From contig CAUZJR010000367.1 of NCBI GenBank assembly GCA_963580005.1, forward strand, positions 1 to 5,797: a stretch of 5,797 nt of DNA, written 5' to 3'. Position numbers and translations under genes: made by a program. The notes beneath the pieces were generated by a model. The model ran no database searches. It was not told where the DNA came from and was given only the letters and a program-made list of their open reading frames with translations. How positions within the stretch are numbered: position 1 is the stretch's first letter; each line of letters begins with the position of its first letter. This document shows positions 1-5,626 of the stretch, piece after piece. This DNA comes from UBA8437 sp963580005. GTDB taxonomy: Bacteria; Planctomycetota; Planctomycetia; Planctomycetales; Planctomycetaceae.

Positions 1-2
1 TC

Positions 3-677
3 GGGGTGGCGCCGTTTCAGTTCTTCCCATTCGAGCCGAGCTCGTTCGAGTTGGCCGGACAGGCAGTGGCACAGCACCAGTCGGGCTCGAACCTGCGGCT
101 CGGGGTGCCGGCTGTCAGGAAACCCAAGTCGGCGGTTGAGGTCGGGGTTGAGGTCCTGCGGAGTTCTCGACCGCGGCACCAGCTGTCGCCAGTAGCGCGC
201 GGCGGTTCGAGGTCGGTTGTCCTGCCAGGCCTGTTGTCCGAGCCACCAGAGTGCATCATCGGCAAAGCGGCTGGCGTAGGCTTCCTCGAGGATCCGCGAC
301 ACGATGGCGGGGTCGTTTTCGGCGGTCCCGGTTTCGAACCAACGTCGAGCCAGCGGGTCGACCTGGCTGCGGTAGACGGCCAGTCCGGCGGGGGGCATGT
401 CGACCAGCAGGCGATTGACGAGTGAGGAGGTGTGGAGGTAGCGGCCGGGTTCGACTTCGACGAGATGACCGGAGTGATCTTCGAGGATCTTGCGTAGCAG
501 CGAAACGGCGTCGGCCCAGTCCTTCCTGCGGAGGTATTCCTGGGCGAGTCGGACTTTGCGACGTGCGGTGGTGCTGGTTTCGACGGTGACGCTCAGGGGT
601 GTGGGTTGGGCGCGAGCCGGGCCGGATGCGGGGGCCAGCGAGATGACCAGTGCGAGTAGTCCGACGGTGCGGTTCAT
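3..677 (-). CDS. Secreted helical-repeat protein, N-terminal part (probable PQQ-like propeller protein), runs off left edge
   Basis: The reading frame stays open for 225 codons from ATG at 677 to the left edge, so the C-terminus is missing. Residues 1-23 form a signal peptide: MNRT, a hydrophobic stretch, and a likely cleavage after ARA before QPTP, so the product should be exported. Residues 35-65 are helical (KVRLAQEYLRR, then DWADAVSLLRKILED) and resemble a TPR-like unit. Residues 98-117 contain LAVYRSQVDPLARRWFETG, and residues 125-165 hold AYASRFADDALWWLGQQAW. In planctomycetes this order (helical repeat, LYR..VDP, DDAL..LGE-like helix) commonly precedes PQQ-like beta-propeller repeats; that the missing part is such a propeller is inference. 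The start is fixed by AGGAGG six bases upstream and by a four-base ATGA overlap with the preceding 56-codon gene, which implies translational coupling. A plain TPR-type periplasmic protein is the alternative. The role is unknown. Confidence 0.85.
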   Translation of the reverse strand, partial: MNRTVGLLALVISLAPASGPARAQPTPLSVTVETSTTARRKVRLAQEYLRRKDWADAVSLLRKILEDHSGHLVEVEPGRYLHTSSLVNRLLVDMPPAGLAVYRSQVDPLARRWFETGTAENDPAIVSRILEEAYASRFADDALWWLGQQAWQDNRPRTAARYWRQLVPRSRTPQDLNPDLNRRLGFPDSRHPEPQVRARLVLCHCLSGQLERARLEWEELKRRHP

Positions 678-844
678 GCCCGGCCTCCTCGCAGCCTGGT
701 GCCCAGGGCGAACAGGCAGATGCCGACGAGAGTCAGGACCGGCATCCAGATCAGCGGCATCAGGCCGTTGAGTTGCCAGACGATCAGTAATGGCAGCAGC
801 GTGAGCACGGCCAACTGCATCACGAAGCCGAGCTGCTGTCGCAT
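674..844 (-). CDS. Small two-helix membrane protein, 56 aa, translationally coupled to the next gene
   Basis: This short gene starts at ATG 844 (MRQQLGFVMQ) and stops with TGA at 676-674, inside ATGA shared with the start of the downstream gene. Residues 7-24 (FVMQLAVLTLLPLLIVWQ) and about 29-48 (MPLIWMPVLTLVGICLFALG) are two hydrophobic helices separated by a short LNGL turn. The tail TRLRGGRA is basic, which by the positive-inside rule suggests a cytoplasmic C-terminus and a hairpin topology. Ribosome binding is weak (AGGG seven bases before ATG), but 52 bases separate it from the stop of the cupredoxin gene, so one transcript is plausible. I do not recognise the family. The overlap, the membrane profile and the absence of an alternative gene here argue that it is real; its length makes a chance frame possible. 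It could anchor or help export the neighbouring secreted products, but nothing in the sequence shows this. Confidence 0.6.
   Translation of the reverse strand: MRQQLGFVMQLAVLTLLPLLIVWQLNGLMPLIWMPVLTLVGICLFALGTRLRGGRA
684..689 (-). promoter_or_regulatory. Shine-Dalgarno site AGGAGG of the helical-repeat gene
   Basis: On the minus strand AGGAGG is followed by six bases (CCGGGC) and then ATG at 677. It lies inside the last codons of the 56-codon gene, so ribosomes finishing that gene pass directly over it. This supports both the start choice and coupling. Confidence 0.75.
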
Positions 845-896
845 CGCGGCGCCCTGGCCTGGTTGGCTGGAGTGTGAGTCGTGCCCCGGGGCGAGC

Positions 897-1736
897 TTAG
901 TCGGTGGTGAACTTGGCCACCGGCACCTTGACGGCCGGCAGCCTGGTCGTCTGGTTGGCCTTGATCGTCACGCTGAAGCCTCGCTTCGACCCCGCTGCGA
1001 CGTACCCGACCAGTTCATGCCAGCAGCGGAAGTCGTAGGTACCCGGCGGCAACCCGGTGACGGTAAATCGTCCCTGGGCGTCGGTGACGGCCATGTAGGG
1101 GTGATCCAGGATCAGCCAGTAGGCCTTCATCCACGGGTGGATGTCGCACTTGATTGTGGTCGGCAGGAACTCGGCGATCGGATACTTGAACTCCAGTCCG
1201 GTGCGGTTGTTGGCATTGAGAATGAAGTTGTCGGCCTTGTTGCGGATGGGGTAGGTGTGGGTGTTGTGTGCGCAGTTGTCGCCCGACTTGACGAGTACCG
1301 ACTGGTCGGTGCGGACGATGAGGGTGTGAGGTGTAAAGCGGCAGCCCTTCTGGTCGAAGACGACGTTCTTGGCGGTGCTGGTCTTCAGCTTGGGGTGGAT
1401 CCTGGTTTTGTCGACCTTGCGGATGTAGACGAAGATGTGCCGGATGCCTCGGGACTTGGAATCGACGACCAGTTCGTCGCTTTGCAGGTCGACGGCGGCA
1501 CAGATACTTCCGTCCTTGGCAGCGGGGTCACCCTTCTTGACCAGGATCCTCGCCGCGGGGACGGTGCCTTCGAGCGTGAACTGACCGCTGACGGAGCCGT
1601 GTCCGGCATCGTTGAGCAGTGGTGTCTTGGTGGGATTCTTGGTGGGTGTCTGGGCGGGTTTCTTGGCCTGAGGCGCGGCGGCGGAGACCAGAGAAACACA
1701 GACAAGAATCAGCAGGCAGGACCGAGCGGTTTTCAT
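897..1736 (-). CDS. Secreted cupredoxin-like protein with carboxypeptidase-regulatory-like beta-sandwich
   Basis: This 279-residue protein starts with a signal peptide (MKTARSCLLILVCVSLVSA, likely cut near residue 21), followed by a Lys/Pro/Thr-rich linker at about residues 25-40. Residues 48-62 (GSVSGQFTLEGTVPA) open a beta-sandwich. Residues 130-205 look like a cupredoxin fold: GCRFTPH at 131-137, DNCAHNTH at 153-160 and KCDIHPWM at 196-203. The probable type 1 copper ligands are His157, Cys197, His200 and Met203, with the canonical Cys-x2-His-x2-Met spacing. Residues 214-245 (YMAVTDAQGRFTVTGLPPGT, then a CWHE motif) match carboxypeptidase-regulatory-like domains. Planctomycete genomes hold many such proteins, sometimes annotated as methylamine utilisation proteins. 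Periplasmic electron transfer or copper binding is inferred. The start has GGAG eight bases upstream. It lies 107 bases downstream of the RTX/propeller gene. Extra Cys residues (79, 132, 155, 238) could form disulfides. The fold assignment is firm; the partner and pathway are unknown. Confidence 0.93.
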   Translation of the reverse strand: MKTARSCLLILVCVSLVSAAAPQAKKPAQTPTKNPTKTPLLNDAGHGSVSGQFTLEGTVPAARILVKKGDPAAKDGSICAAVDLQSDELVVDSKSRGIRHIFVYIRKVDKTRIHPKLKTSTAKNVVFDQKGCRFTPHTLIVRTDQSVLVKSGDNCAHNTHTYPIRNKADNFILNANNRTGLEFKYPIAEFLPTTIKCDIHPWMKAYWLILDHPYMAVTDAQGRFTVTGLPPGTYDFRCWHELVGYVAAGSKRGFSVTIKANQTTRLPAVKVPVAKFTTD

Positions 1737-1744
1737 CGGGACGG

Positions 1745-1748
1745 CTCC
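1745..1748 (-). promoter_or_regulatory. Shine-Dalgarno site GGAG of the cupredoxin-like gene
   Basis: Minus-strand TTGGAG is followed by eight bases (CCGTCCCG) and ATG at 1736. It is a moderate site and is consistent with the signal-peptide start. I see no convincing -35/-10 pair in the 107 bases upstream; TAAAGT near 1771-1776 is a poor -10. Confidence 0.5.
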
Positions 1749-1811
1749 AAGTCAGCGCGAATCCGGGTGCGACTTTAGCCTAGCGAATCGTGCGAGACGG
1801 CGGTAGCGATT

Positions 1812-1843
1812 GGTGGGTCAGTCCGCCTGCGGCGGATCCCACC
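1812..1843 (-). terminator. Two-tier hairpin directly after the RTX/propeller gene (terminator or REP-like element)
   Basis: The structure begins one base past the stop codon (1844-1846). Outer arms GGTGGG and CCCACC (1838-1843 with 1812-1817) enclose inner arms TCCGCC and GGCGGA (1831-1836 with 1822-1827) around a three-base GCA loop. The tiers are separated by one unpaired base on one side and four on the other. No T-run follows on the minus strand (AATCGCTACC), so it is not a classical intrinsic terminator. It may stop or stabilise the 3' end of the long transcript, or be a dispersed repeat; similar GGTGGG...CCCACC palindromes occur near gene ends in planctomycete genomes, as far as I recall. 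Confidence 0.45.
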
Positions 1844-4800
1844 CTACACGCTGTCGATCCACGCGGCGACATCTGCAAACGCGATGTCGATCGGTGCGCT
1901 CCTCGCCAGCGGCATGGCGGTCTGCACCAGCGGACGGAACAGGATCGGCCGCGGCAGCGGGATTGGCCGCGGGCCCGGGTTGTCCCGATCGCGGTACTCG
2001 ATCTCGGCGATCTCGGCGATCACGGTGCCCGGTTCGTCGATCGCCGTCACCTTGATGCCGTGATCGGAGATGGCGTACAGCGACTCTCCGATCTGCACGC
2101 TGCGGCGGACTCTCGACTGGAAGGTCACCTGGCCTAACCGCTCAAAGCCGGTCTCTAAATCGACGTGAAAGACCTGCAAGCCACTACGAACTTCACCCTC
2201 GAACAACGAATCTGTCCCGGCATTACCAAACCGCCGCCATCCAGAACCCTCCAGCGGAATTGCCAGTGTCTGGGATTCGGGGAACCACGAGACAGCATGT
2301 GGTTCAAACCGCGCTTCGGAGTCGCCACTCCGGCCCCCCGCAAAGCTGTAGGTATCGACCACGGTCGGGTTCGTCAGGTCCGAGACGTCGAACAGCGAGA
2401 TCTGCAGTTCCTGAAACCGTCCTGTCGCTGCGTCGGCGTTGCGGCCGATCCCCAGCAGGTGCGTGTCGTCGATCGGTTGCAGGTAGTCGGAAAACCCGGT
2501 GATCTTCAGTTCCCCGGCCAGCTGCGGCGCAGTCGGATCGGAGAGATCGATCGCGAACAGCGGATCGACGAGGCGGAAGGTGACCAGGAACGCCCGGTCG
2601 TCCATGAACCGGGCCGAGTAGACCTGCTCGCCTGGTGCGAGCCCTTCGAGGCGGCCGACGATGTTGAGTTGATCGAGGTCGTGGGCCAAAACGAAGACAT
2701 GGTTCTCCGTATTGCGCCCGCCGCCCGTCGTGGTGGCGACGCGGAGCATCCCGTCGTGCTCATCGAGCGAAAACCGGTCGTGAACGCGACCCGGCACCGA
2801 GCCGGTGGCCGCCATCTCGAGTTGGCCCTCTGAAAATGCCAGCTTGGCGATTGCCGAGTAGGGCCGTTCGGTCATGCCGTCGTGTCGAGCAGTCGGCAGC
2901 CAGTCGATCCATTGCCAAGCCGGTGGGGTGACCAGGTAGAGCCCCTCTTGCGAGGCATAGACCGTCGTCGACCTATCGCCGGCGAGGCTGAGTGCATCAG
3001 TCGGCTCCGATGCAGTGCCATCCAGGTCGAACGAGACGACCGTGGTCAACAACGGTGACTTCCGGAAGTTGAGCGCATCCTCAAGGCTCGCGGCGTCGCC
3101 CAGTGGTCCGATCTCCTCGACAGGCTCATCTCCAGCACCGCCGACACGGAACACGCGCGGGACGTGAACGTTGGATTCCAAGTCGTCACGCATGCTCCGA
3201 CGGTACTGGTCTTCGGATTCGTAGAAGCAGCGTGGAAGTTCCACCTTCTCCGTCCGCGTGATCTCGTCCTGGATTGTGACTTCCTCATAGCACAGGAACC
3301 TCGGCCGCTTTAAATACGGCAGGTTATTCTGCACAACCAGGTTGGCATATCCGTCGCGGGCGCGCGAATCGACGTATCGACCGTCGATGACCAGTTGGCG
3401 GGTAACCAGCGGAGTCGAGCGGTCGGTGAGATCAATCGTCGTCAGTGTGAGGGACGGTTGGTTGTACCTGTAGTTGGAGTCCTGCCGGGGCGAATCGATC
3501 CACGTCCAGCCGGCATTCTTCTGGGTCACGACGGTCAGCCGGTCTCCAGCGAGGTACTGTGCAACGGGCCGGCCATCGAGGTCGACTTGCGAGACGACAT
3601 GGATATCTTCACCGGGCCAGGCGTCGACGATGGTCAACTGTTGGGCACCCCAACTGTCGCCGGCGATGTACAGGAACTCACCGTCGGTCTTGACGATGTC
3701 GGCCTCGTCGACACCTTCTTCCTGCGTGTTCGTATCTGAGAATCCCGGTGTTGCTCCCGCTCCTTCTGAGGCCAGTGTTACGCGAAAGTTGCCGCCACCG
3801 CCGCCGCCGCCAACGTCGAAATGGGTTTGCAACGAAAACCAGGGGACCGGCTGTTCAAACAGATCCTGCCATCCCTCGACGGCGTCCTCGAGCAGTATCT
3901 CCACGAGCCGGTCGCGGTAGGCGGCCACTTCGGGGCTTTCATTCTCCGCACCGATCCTGTCGGTGAACGTCCACTCGGGCAGGTGGGCCGAGACGTTCAT
4001 AATGAACTGTTCTTTGATCTCGCGTCGTGACCCGACGACGCGGTCGTCGCCGCTGCCACCGGCGATGGTGTCGAACCGTCCTCCCTGACCGAAGACGCGA
4101 TCGCGACCGTTCTGGCCGAGTGCCACGTCGTGACCGGCCCCGCCGAAGAGCACGTCGTTGCCGTCGCCACCCAGCAGCGTGTCGCCCCCGCTGCGGCCGT
4201 TGAGTCGATCGTCGCCGAGGTACCCGGCCAACCAGTCGTTGCCTCGACCGCCGTCGAGCGTGTCGTTGCCGTCGTAACCGATCAGACTGTCGTCGCCACC
4301 GCCGGCAATCAGTCGGTCGCCGCCGTGTCCGCCCCAAAGCGTATCGTTGCCACCGAGCCCACGAAGCGTCGTCTGACCTGTGAAGGCCGAGGCATCGATC
4401 CGGTTCGCCCGGCGGCCGCCACGAAGTTCTGCATTCTCGATACCCGCCAATTGGTCGCGGCCCTGGCCGTCGAGTTGGCCGTCGGTGAGTGTGAAGTTCT
4501 TGTCGCTCGACTCGACGATCAGGTCCCACCCGTCGCCGCCGTCGATCAGGTCGTTACCAGGCCCGCCGCGGATGGTGTCGTCACCCTCGCCCCCGAGAAG
4601 CGCATCGCGGCTGGGCCCGCCAAACAGACGATCGCCCTCTGTGCCCCCGTCGAGCAGGTCAATGCCAGCGTTGCCGCGAAGCAGGTCTTCGCCCAAGCCG
4701 CCCTCGATACGGTCTCGACCGGCACCGCCAAACAGCCGATCACTGCCGTGGCCTCCCTGCAACGTGTCATCTCCGCTGCGGCCATTAATCAAATCGTCGC

Positions 4801-5266
4801 CCCAGCCACCGTCGATCGAGTCTGCGAACTGACTGCCGATGACCGTGTCGTCCCCTCTTCCCGCATCGATTCGTACCGCCTGCAGGTTCGGGAAGTCCGC
4901 ACGTGTGACGCCGCTGAGGTCGATTCGGCTGCCACCAACCATCCGACCAATGTCGAGATTCCCAATAGGCAGAAGCGGATCCGAGTTGACCACGATTGAC
5001 GCCACTGCAGTCGCCGAGACGGCCACCGAATCGCCGTCGACGAGCACCTCGCCGGTCGCGGAATCGACGCCGATCGTGATCTGCGATTCATTCTCGCTGA
5101 ACACGACCGCCAGCTCGCCCGTCTCCGCATCGAAGATACTCGAGACCGACAGCAGCGTCCGTTCTTCGAGTTGTTCGACGGCCGCGGCCGGTGACGACCC
5201 ACGGCGGCGGCGGTTAGCTCCAGACGCAACGACACCCAGGCGACTCAGCCATCCAGACAGGATCAC
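1844..5266 (-). CDS. Large exported LEPR-XLL-type protein: RTX calcium-binding repeats fused to a Beta_propel (PF09826) domain
   Basis: I start this 1140-residue protein at GTG 5266 (VILSGWLSRLG), because AGGAGG lies six bases upstream and the WLSRL...RRRR...LEERTLLS layout is the usual front of planctomycete LEPR-XLL proteins. The frame is open for 68 more codons to an ATG at 5470, but those have no such support and overlap the promoter and leader. Residues 19-22 are RRRR and 33-40 are LEERTLLS. Residues 153-251 and 303-411 hold about 23 GGxGxDxLx nonapeptides that should form a calcium-binding beta-roll. They are split by a non-repeat spacer (252-302) with ENAELRGG and RIDASAFTG. Residues 412-480 are partly helical and 486-492 are seven glycines. 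From about 508 comes the Beta_propel hallmark NTQEEGVDEADIVKTDGEFL, then blade-like repeats such as GDRLTVV, DRAFLVTF and ESLYAISDHG to about 1080, and a Pro-rich tail. Only Cys659 and Cys680 are present. It probably sits on the cell surface or outside; no catalytic site is visible and the function is unknown. Confidence 0.95.
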   Translation of the reverse strand: MILSGWLSRLGVVASGANRRRRGSSPAAAVEQLEERTLLSVSSIFDAETGELAVVFSENESQITIGVDSATGEVLVDGDSVAVSATAVASIVVNSDPLLPIGNLDIGRMVGGSRIDLSGVTRADFPNLQAVRIDAGRGDDTVIGSQFADSIDGGWGDDLINGRSGDDTLQGGHGSDRLFGGAGRDRIEGGLGEDLLRGNAGIDLLDGGTEGDRLFGGPSRDALLGGEGDDTIRGGPGNDLIDGGDGWDLIVESSDKNFTLTDGQLDGQGRDQLAGIENAELRGGRRANRIDASAFTGQTTLRGLGGNDTLWGGHGGDRLIAGGGDDSLIGYDGNDTLDGGRGNDWLAGYLGDDRLNGRSGGDTLLGGDGNDVLFGGAGHDVALGQNGRDRVFGQGGRFDTIAGGSGDDRVVGSRREIKEQFIMNVSAHLPEWTFTDRIGAENESPEVAAYRDRLVEILLEDAVEGWQDLFEQPVPWFSLQTHFDVGGGGGGGNFRVTLASEGAGATPGFSDTNTQEEGVDEADIVKTDGEFLYIAGDSWGAQQLTIVDAWPGEDIHVVSQVDLDGRPVAQYLAGDRLTVVTQKNAGWTWIDSPRQDSNYRYNQPSLTLTTIDLTDRSTPLVTRQLVIDGRYVDSRARDGYANLVVQNNLPYLKRPRFLCYEEVTIQDEITRTEKVELPRCFYESEDQYRRSMRDDLESNVHVPRVFRVGGAGDEPVEEIGPLGDAASLEDALNFRKSPLLTTVVSFDLDGTASEPTDALSLAGDRSTTVYASQEGLYLVTPPAWQWIDWLPTARHDGMTERPYSAIAKLAFSEGQLEMAATGSVPGRVHDRFSLDEHDGMLRVATTTGGGRNTENHVFVLAHDLDQLNIVGRLEGLAPGEQVYSARFMDDRAFLVTFRLVDPLFAIDLSDPTAPQLAGELKITGFSDYLQPIDDTHLLGIGRNADAATGRFQELQISLFDVSDLTNPTVVDTYSFAGGRSGDSEARFEPHAVSWFPESQTLAIPLEGSGWRRFGNAGTDSLFEGEVRSGLQVFHVDLETGFERLGQVTFQSRVRRSVQIGESLYAISDHGIKVTAIDEPGTVIAEIAEIEYRDRDNPGPRPIPLPRPILFRPLVQTAMPLARSAPIDIAFADVAAWIDSV
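2027..3745 (-). other. Beta_propel (PF09826-type) domain of the large protein
   Basis: This is the segment for residues 508-1080. It opens with SDTNTQEEGVDEADIVKTDG, which is diagnostic for the family of secreted proteins with a C-terminal propeller. Blade-like strands recur about every 60-100 residues, for example LTIVDAW, LTLTTIDLTD, VVSFDLDGT, LYLVTPP, VFVLAHDL, LFAIDLSDPTAPQL, ISLFDVSDLTNPTVV and LQVFHVDLETG. A long insertion at about residues 655-735 contains the only two cysteines. Family members have no established biochemical role; the domain boundaries are approximate. Confidence 0.85.
3791..3811 (-). repeat. (GGC)n glycine tract linking helical region and propeller
   Basis: Six GGC codons and one GGT encode seven consecutive glycines (residues 486-492). 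It is a flexible hinge just before the propeller and, as a triplet microsatellite, could vary in length between strains without breaking the frame. Confidence 0.7.
4025..4870 (-). repeat. RTX-type nonapeptide repeat array, two blocks
   Basis: The 27-base periodicity encodes GGxGxDxLx units. Block 1 covers residues 153-251 (11 units such as GGWGDDLIN and GGEGDDTIR), with a degenerate lead-in from 135. Block 2 covers residues 303-411 (12 units such as GGDGNDVLF). Several units have lost the canonical Gly or Asp (GGPSRDALL, GGTEGDRLF, GGAGHDVAL), so calcium affinity may be uneven. The spacer between the blocks lies at about 4358-4513. Confidence 0.9.
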
Positions 5267-5272
5267 GGCCCA

Positions 5273-5278
5273 CCTCCT
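5273..5278 (-). promoter_or_regulatory. Shine-Dalgarno site AGGAGG deciding the GTG start of the large gene
   Basis: Minus-strand GCAGGAGG is followed by TGGGCC (six bases) and GTG at 5266. No comparable site precedes the upstream in-frame ATG at 5470, so this site decides the start. Confidence 0.8.
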
Positions 5279-5297
5279 GCCCCCGCCGCAGAATGCA

Positions 5298-5322
5298 GGG
5301 GAACCCCAAGTCGGGATTCCCC
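5298..5322 (-). promoter_or_regulatory. Leader hairpin in the 5' UTR of the large gene
   Basis: On the minus strand GGGGAATCCC pairs with GGGGTTCCCC across a GACTT loop, giving ten pairs of which one is a G-U wobble. The wobble exists only in the minus-strand RNA; on the plus strand it is a C-A mismatch. It lies between the predicted promoter and the Shine-Dalgarno site, with its 3' base 31 bases from the start codon. No T-run follows, so it is not an intrinsic terminator. A role in mRNA stability or translation control is inferred. Confidence 0.5.
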
Positions 5323-5356
5323 ATATGAAATGTTCCCGACCCAATCCAGCGGCCAG

Positions 5357-5380
5357 ATGCCGCGGATCATAATGCCGCGG
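5357..5380 (-). repeat. Direct repeat CCGCGGCAT bracketing the -10 box
   Basis: Two identical nine-base copies (5357-5365 and 5372-5380) are separated by six bases, which are exactly the predicted -10 element. Each copy contains the palindrome CCGCGG. The 15-base period and the placement suggest a possible operator where a bound regulator would block RNA polymerase; chance is not excluded. Confidence 0.5.
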
Positions 5381-5394
5381 GACCGTTCGAGCAA
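5366..5394 (-). promoter_or_regulatory. Candidate sigma-70-type promoter of the large gene
   Basis: On the minus strand -35 TTGCTC (5389-5394) and -10 TATGAT (5366-5371, five of six consensus bases) are separated by exactly 17 bases. A start of transcription near 5359 would give a leader of about 93 bases containing the hairpin. Planctomycete promoters are poorly characterised, so this rests on the general bacterial consensus. Confidence 0.5.
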
Positions 5395-5460
5395 CGAGAT
5401 TTCCACGATTTGCCCTCGAAGAGCGACGCGGCGCGACAGAACGGCCACTTTTGTCGTCCT

Positions 5461-5481
5461 GGGCGCGCACTGTCAGCGCCC
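5461..5481. repeat. Inverted repeat GGGCGC / GCGCCC
   Basis: Perfect six-base arms (5461-5466 and 5476-5481) flank nine bases. It falls between the possible 34-codon ORF and the promoter of the large gene. Without a T-run on either side it is at best a weak terminator or a protein-binding site. Confidence 0.3.
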
Positions 5482-5521
5482 GATTGACGAATTGATCCGG
5501 GAATTGCGGGAGGTGTGTGCA

Positions 5522-5626
5522 TCATCCCGGTTCCAGACGCGGTTCGATGAGGCGGAGTCGCTCAATCCGGCGAAGAATCTCTCGAAACAGCTTGCCGGGG
5601 ATGGCGACCCTCGGCGGATTTGACAT
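5522..5626 (-). CDS. Possible small ORF, 34 aa, basic amphipathic helix
   Basis: ATG at 5626 is preceded by minus-strand GGGGAGG with GGAGG ending seven bases before the start, a good ribosome-binding site. The frame gives MSNPPRVAIPGK, then the helix LFREILRRIERLRL, then IEPRLEPG and a TGA at 5524-5522. An in-frame ATG at 5632 lies too close to the Shine-Dalgarno site to be used. There is no signal peptide or membrane segment. The pattern of Arg and Leu suggests an amphipathic, possibly nucleic-acid-binding or membrane-surface helix. I do not recognise it, and a frame this short can arise by chance; only the ribosome-binding site argues for it. Confidence 0.27.
   Translation of the reverse strand: MSNPPRVAIPGKLFREILRRIERLRLIEPRLEPG

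Noticed and set aside
883..892. Ten-base palindrome GCCCCGGGGC after the cupredoxin gene as a terminator
   Set aside because: It has no loop and no T-run, so it cannot form a useful hairpin. The 52-base gap is better read as an intra-operon spacer.
699..1778. Plus-strand open frame of 359 codons opposite the cupredoxin gene
   Set aside because: It is low-complexity Gly/Val/Asp-rich and is the complement of a gene with a signal peptide, copper ligands and recognised domains.
4025..4870. CRISPR-like periodicity
   Set aside because: The 27-base period is in frame and encodes RTX nonapeptides; there are no identical repeats with unique spacers.
4130..4999. Long plus-strand open frame of 289 codons opposite the RTX array
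   Set aside because: It is a mirror of the 27-base repeats: GGxGxDxLx codons read backwards give Val/Ala/Thr-rich repeats with no stop. It has no domain, and the minus frame is clearly coding.
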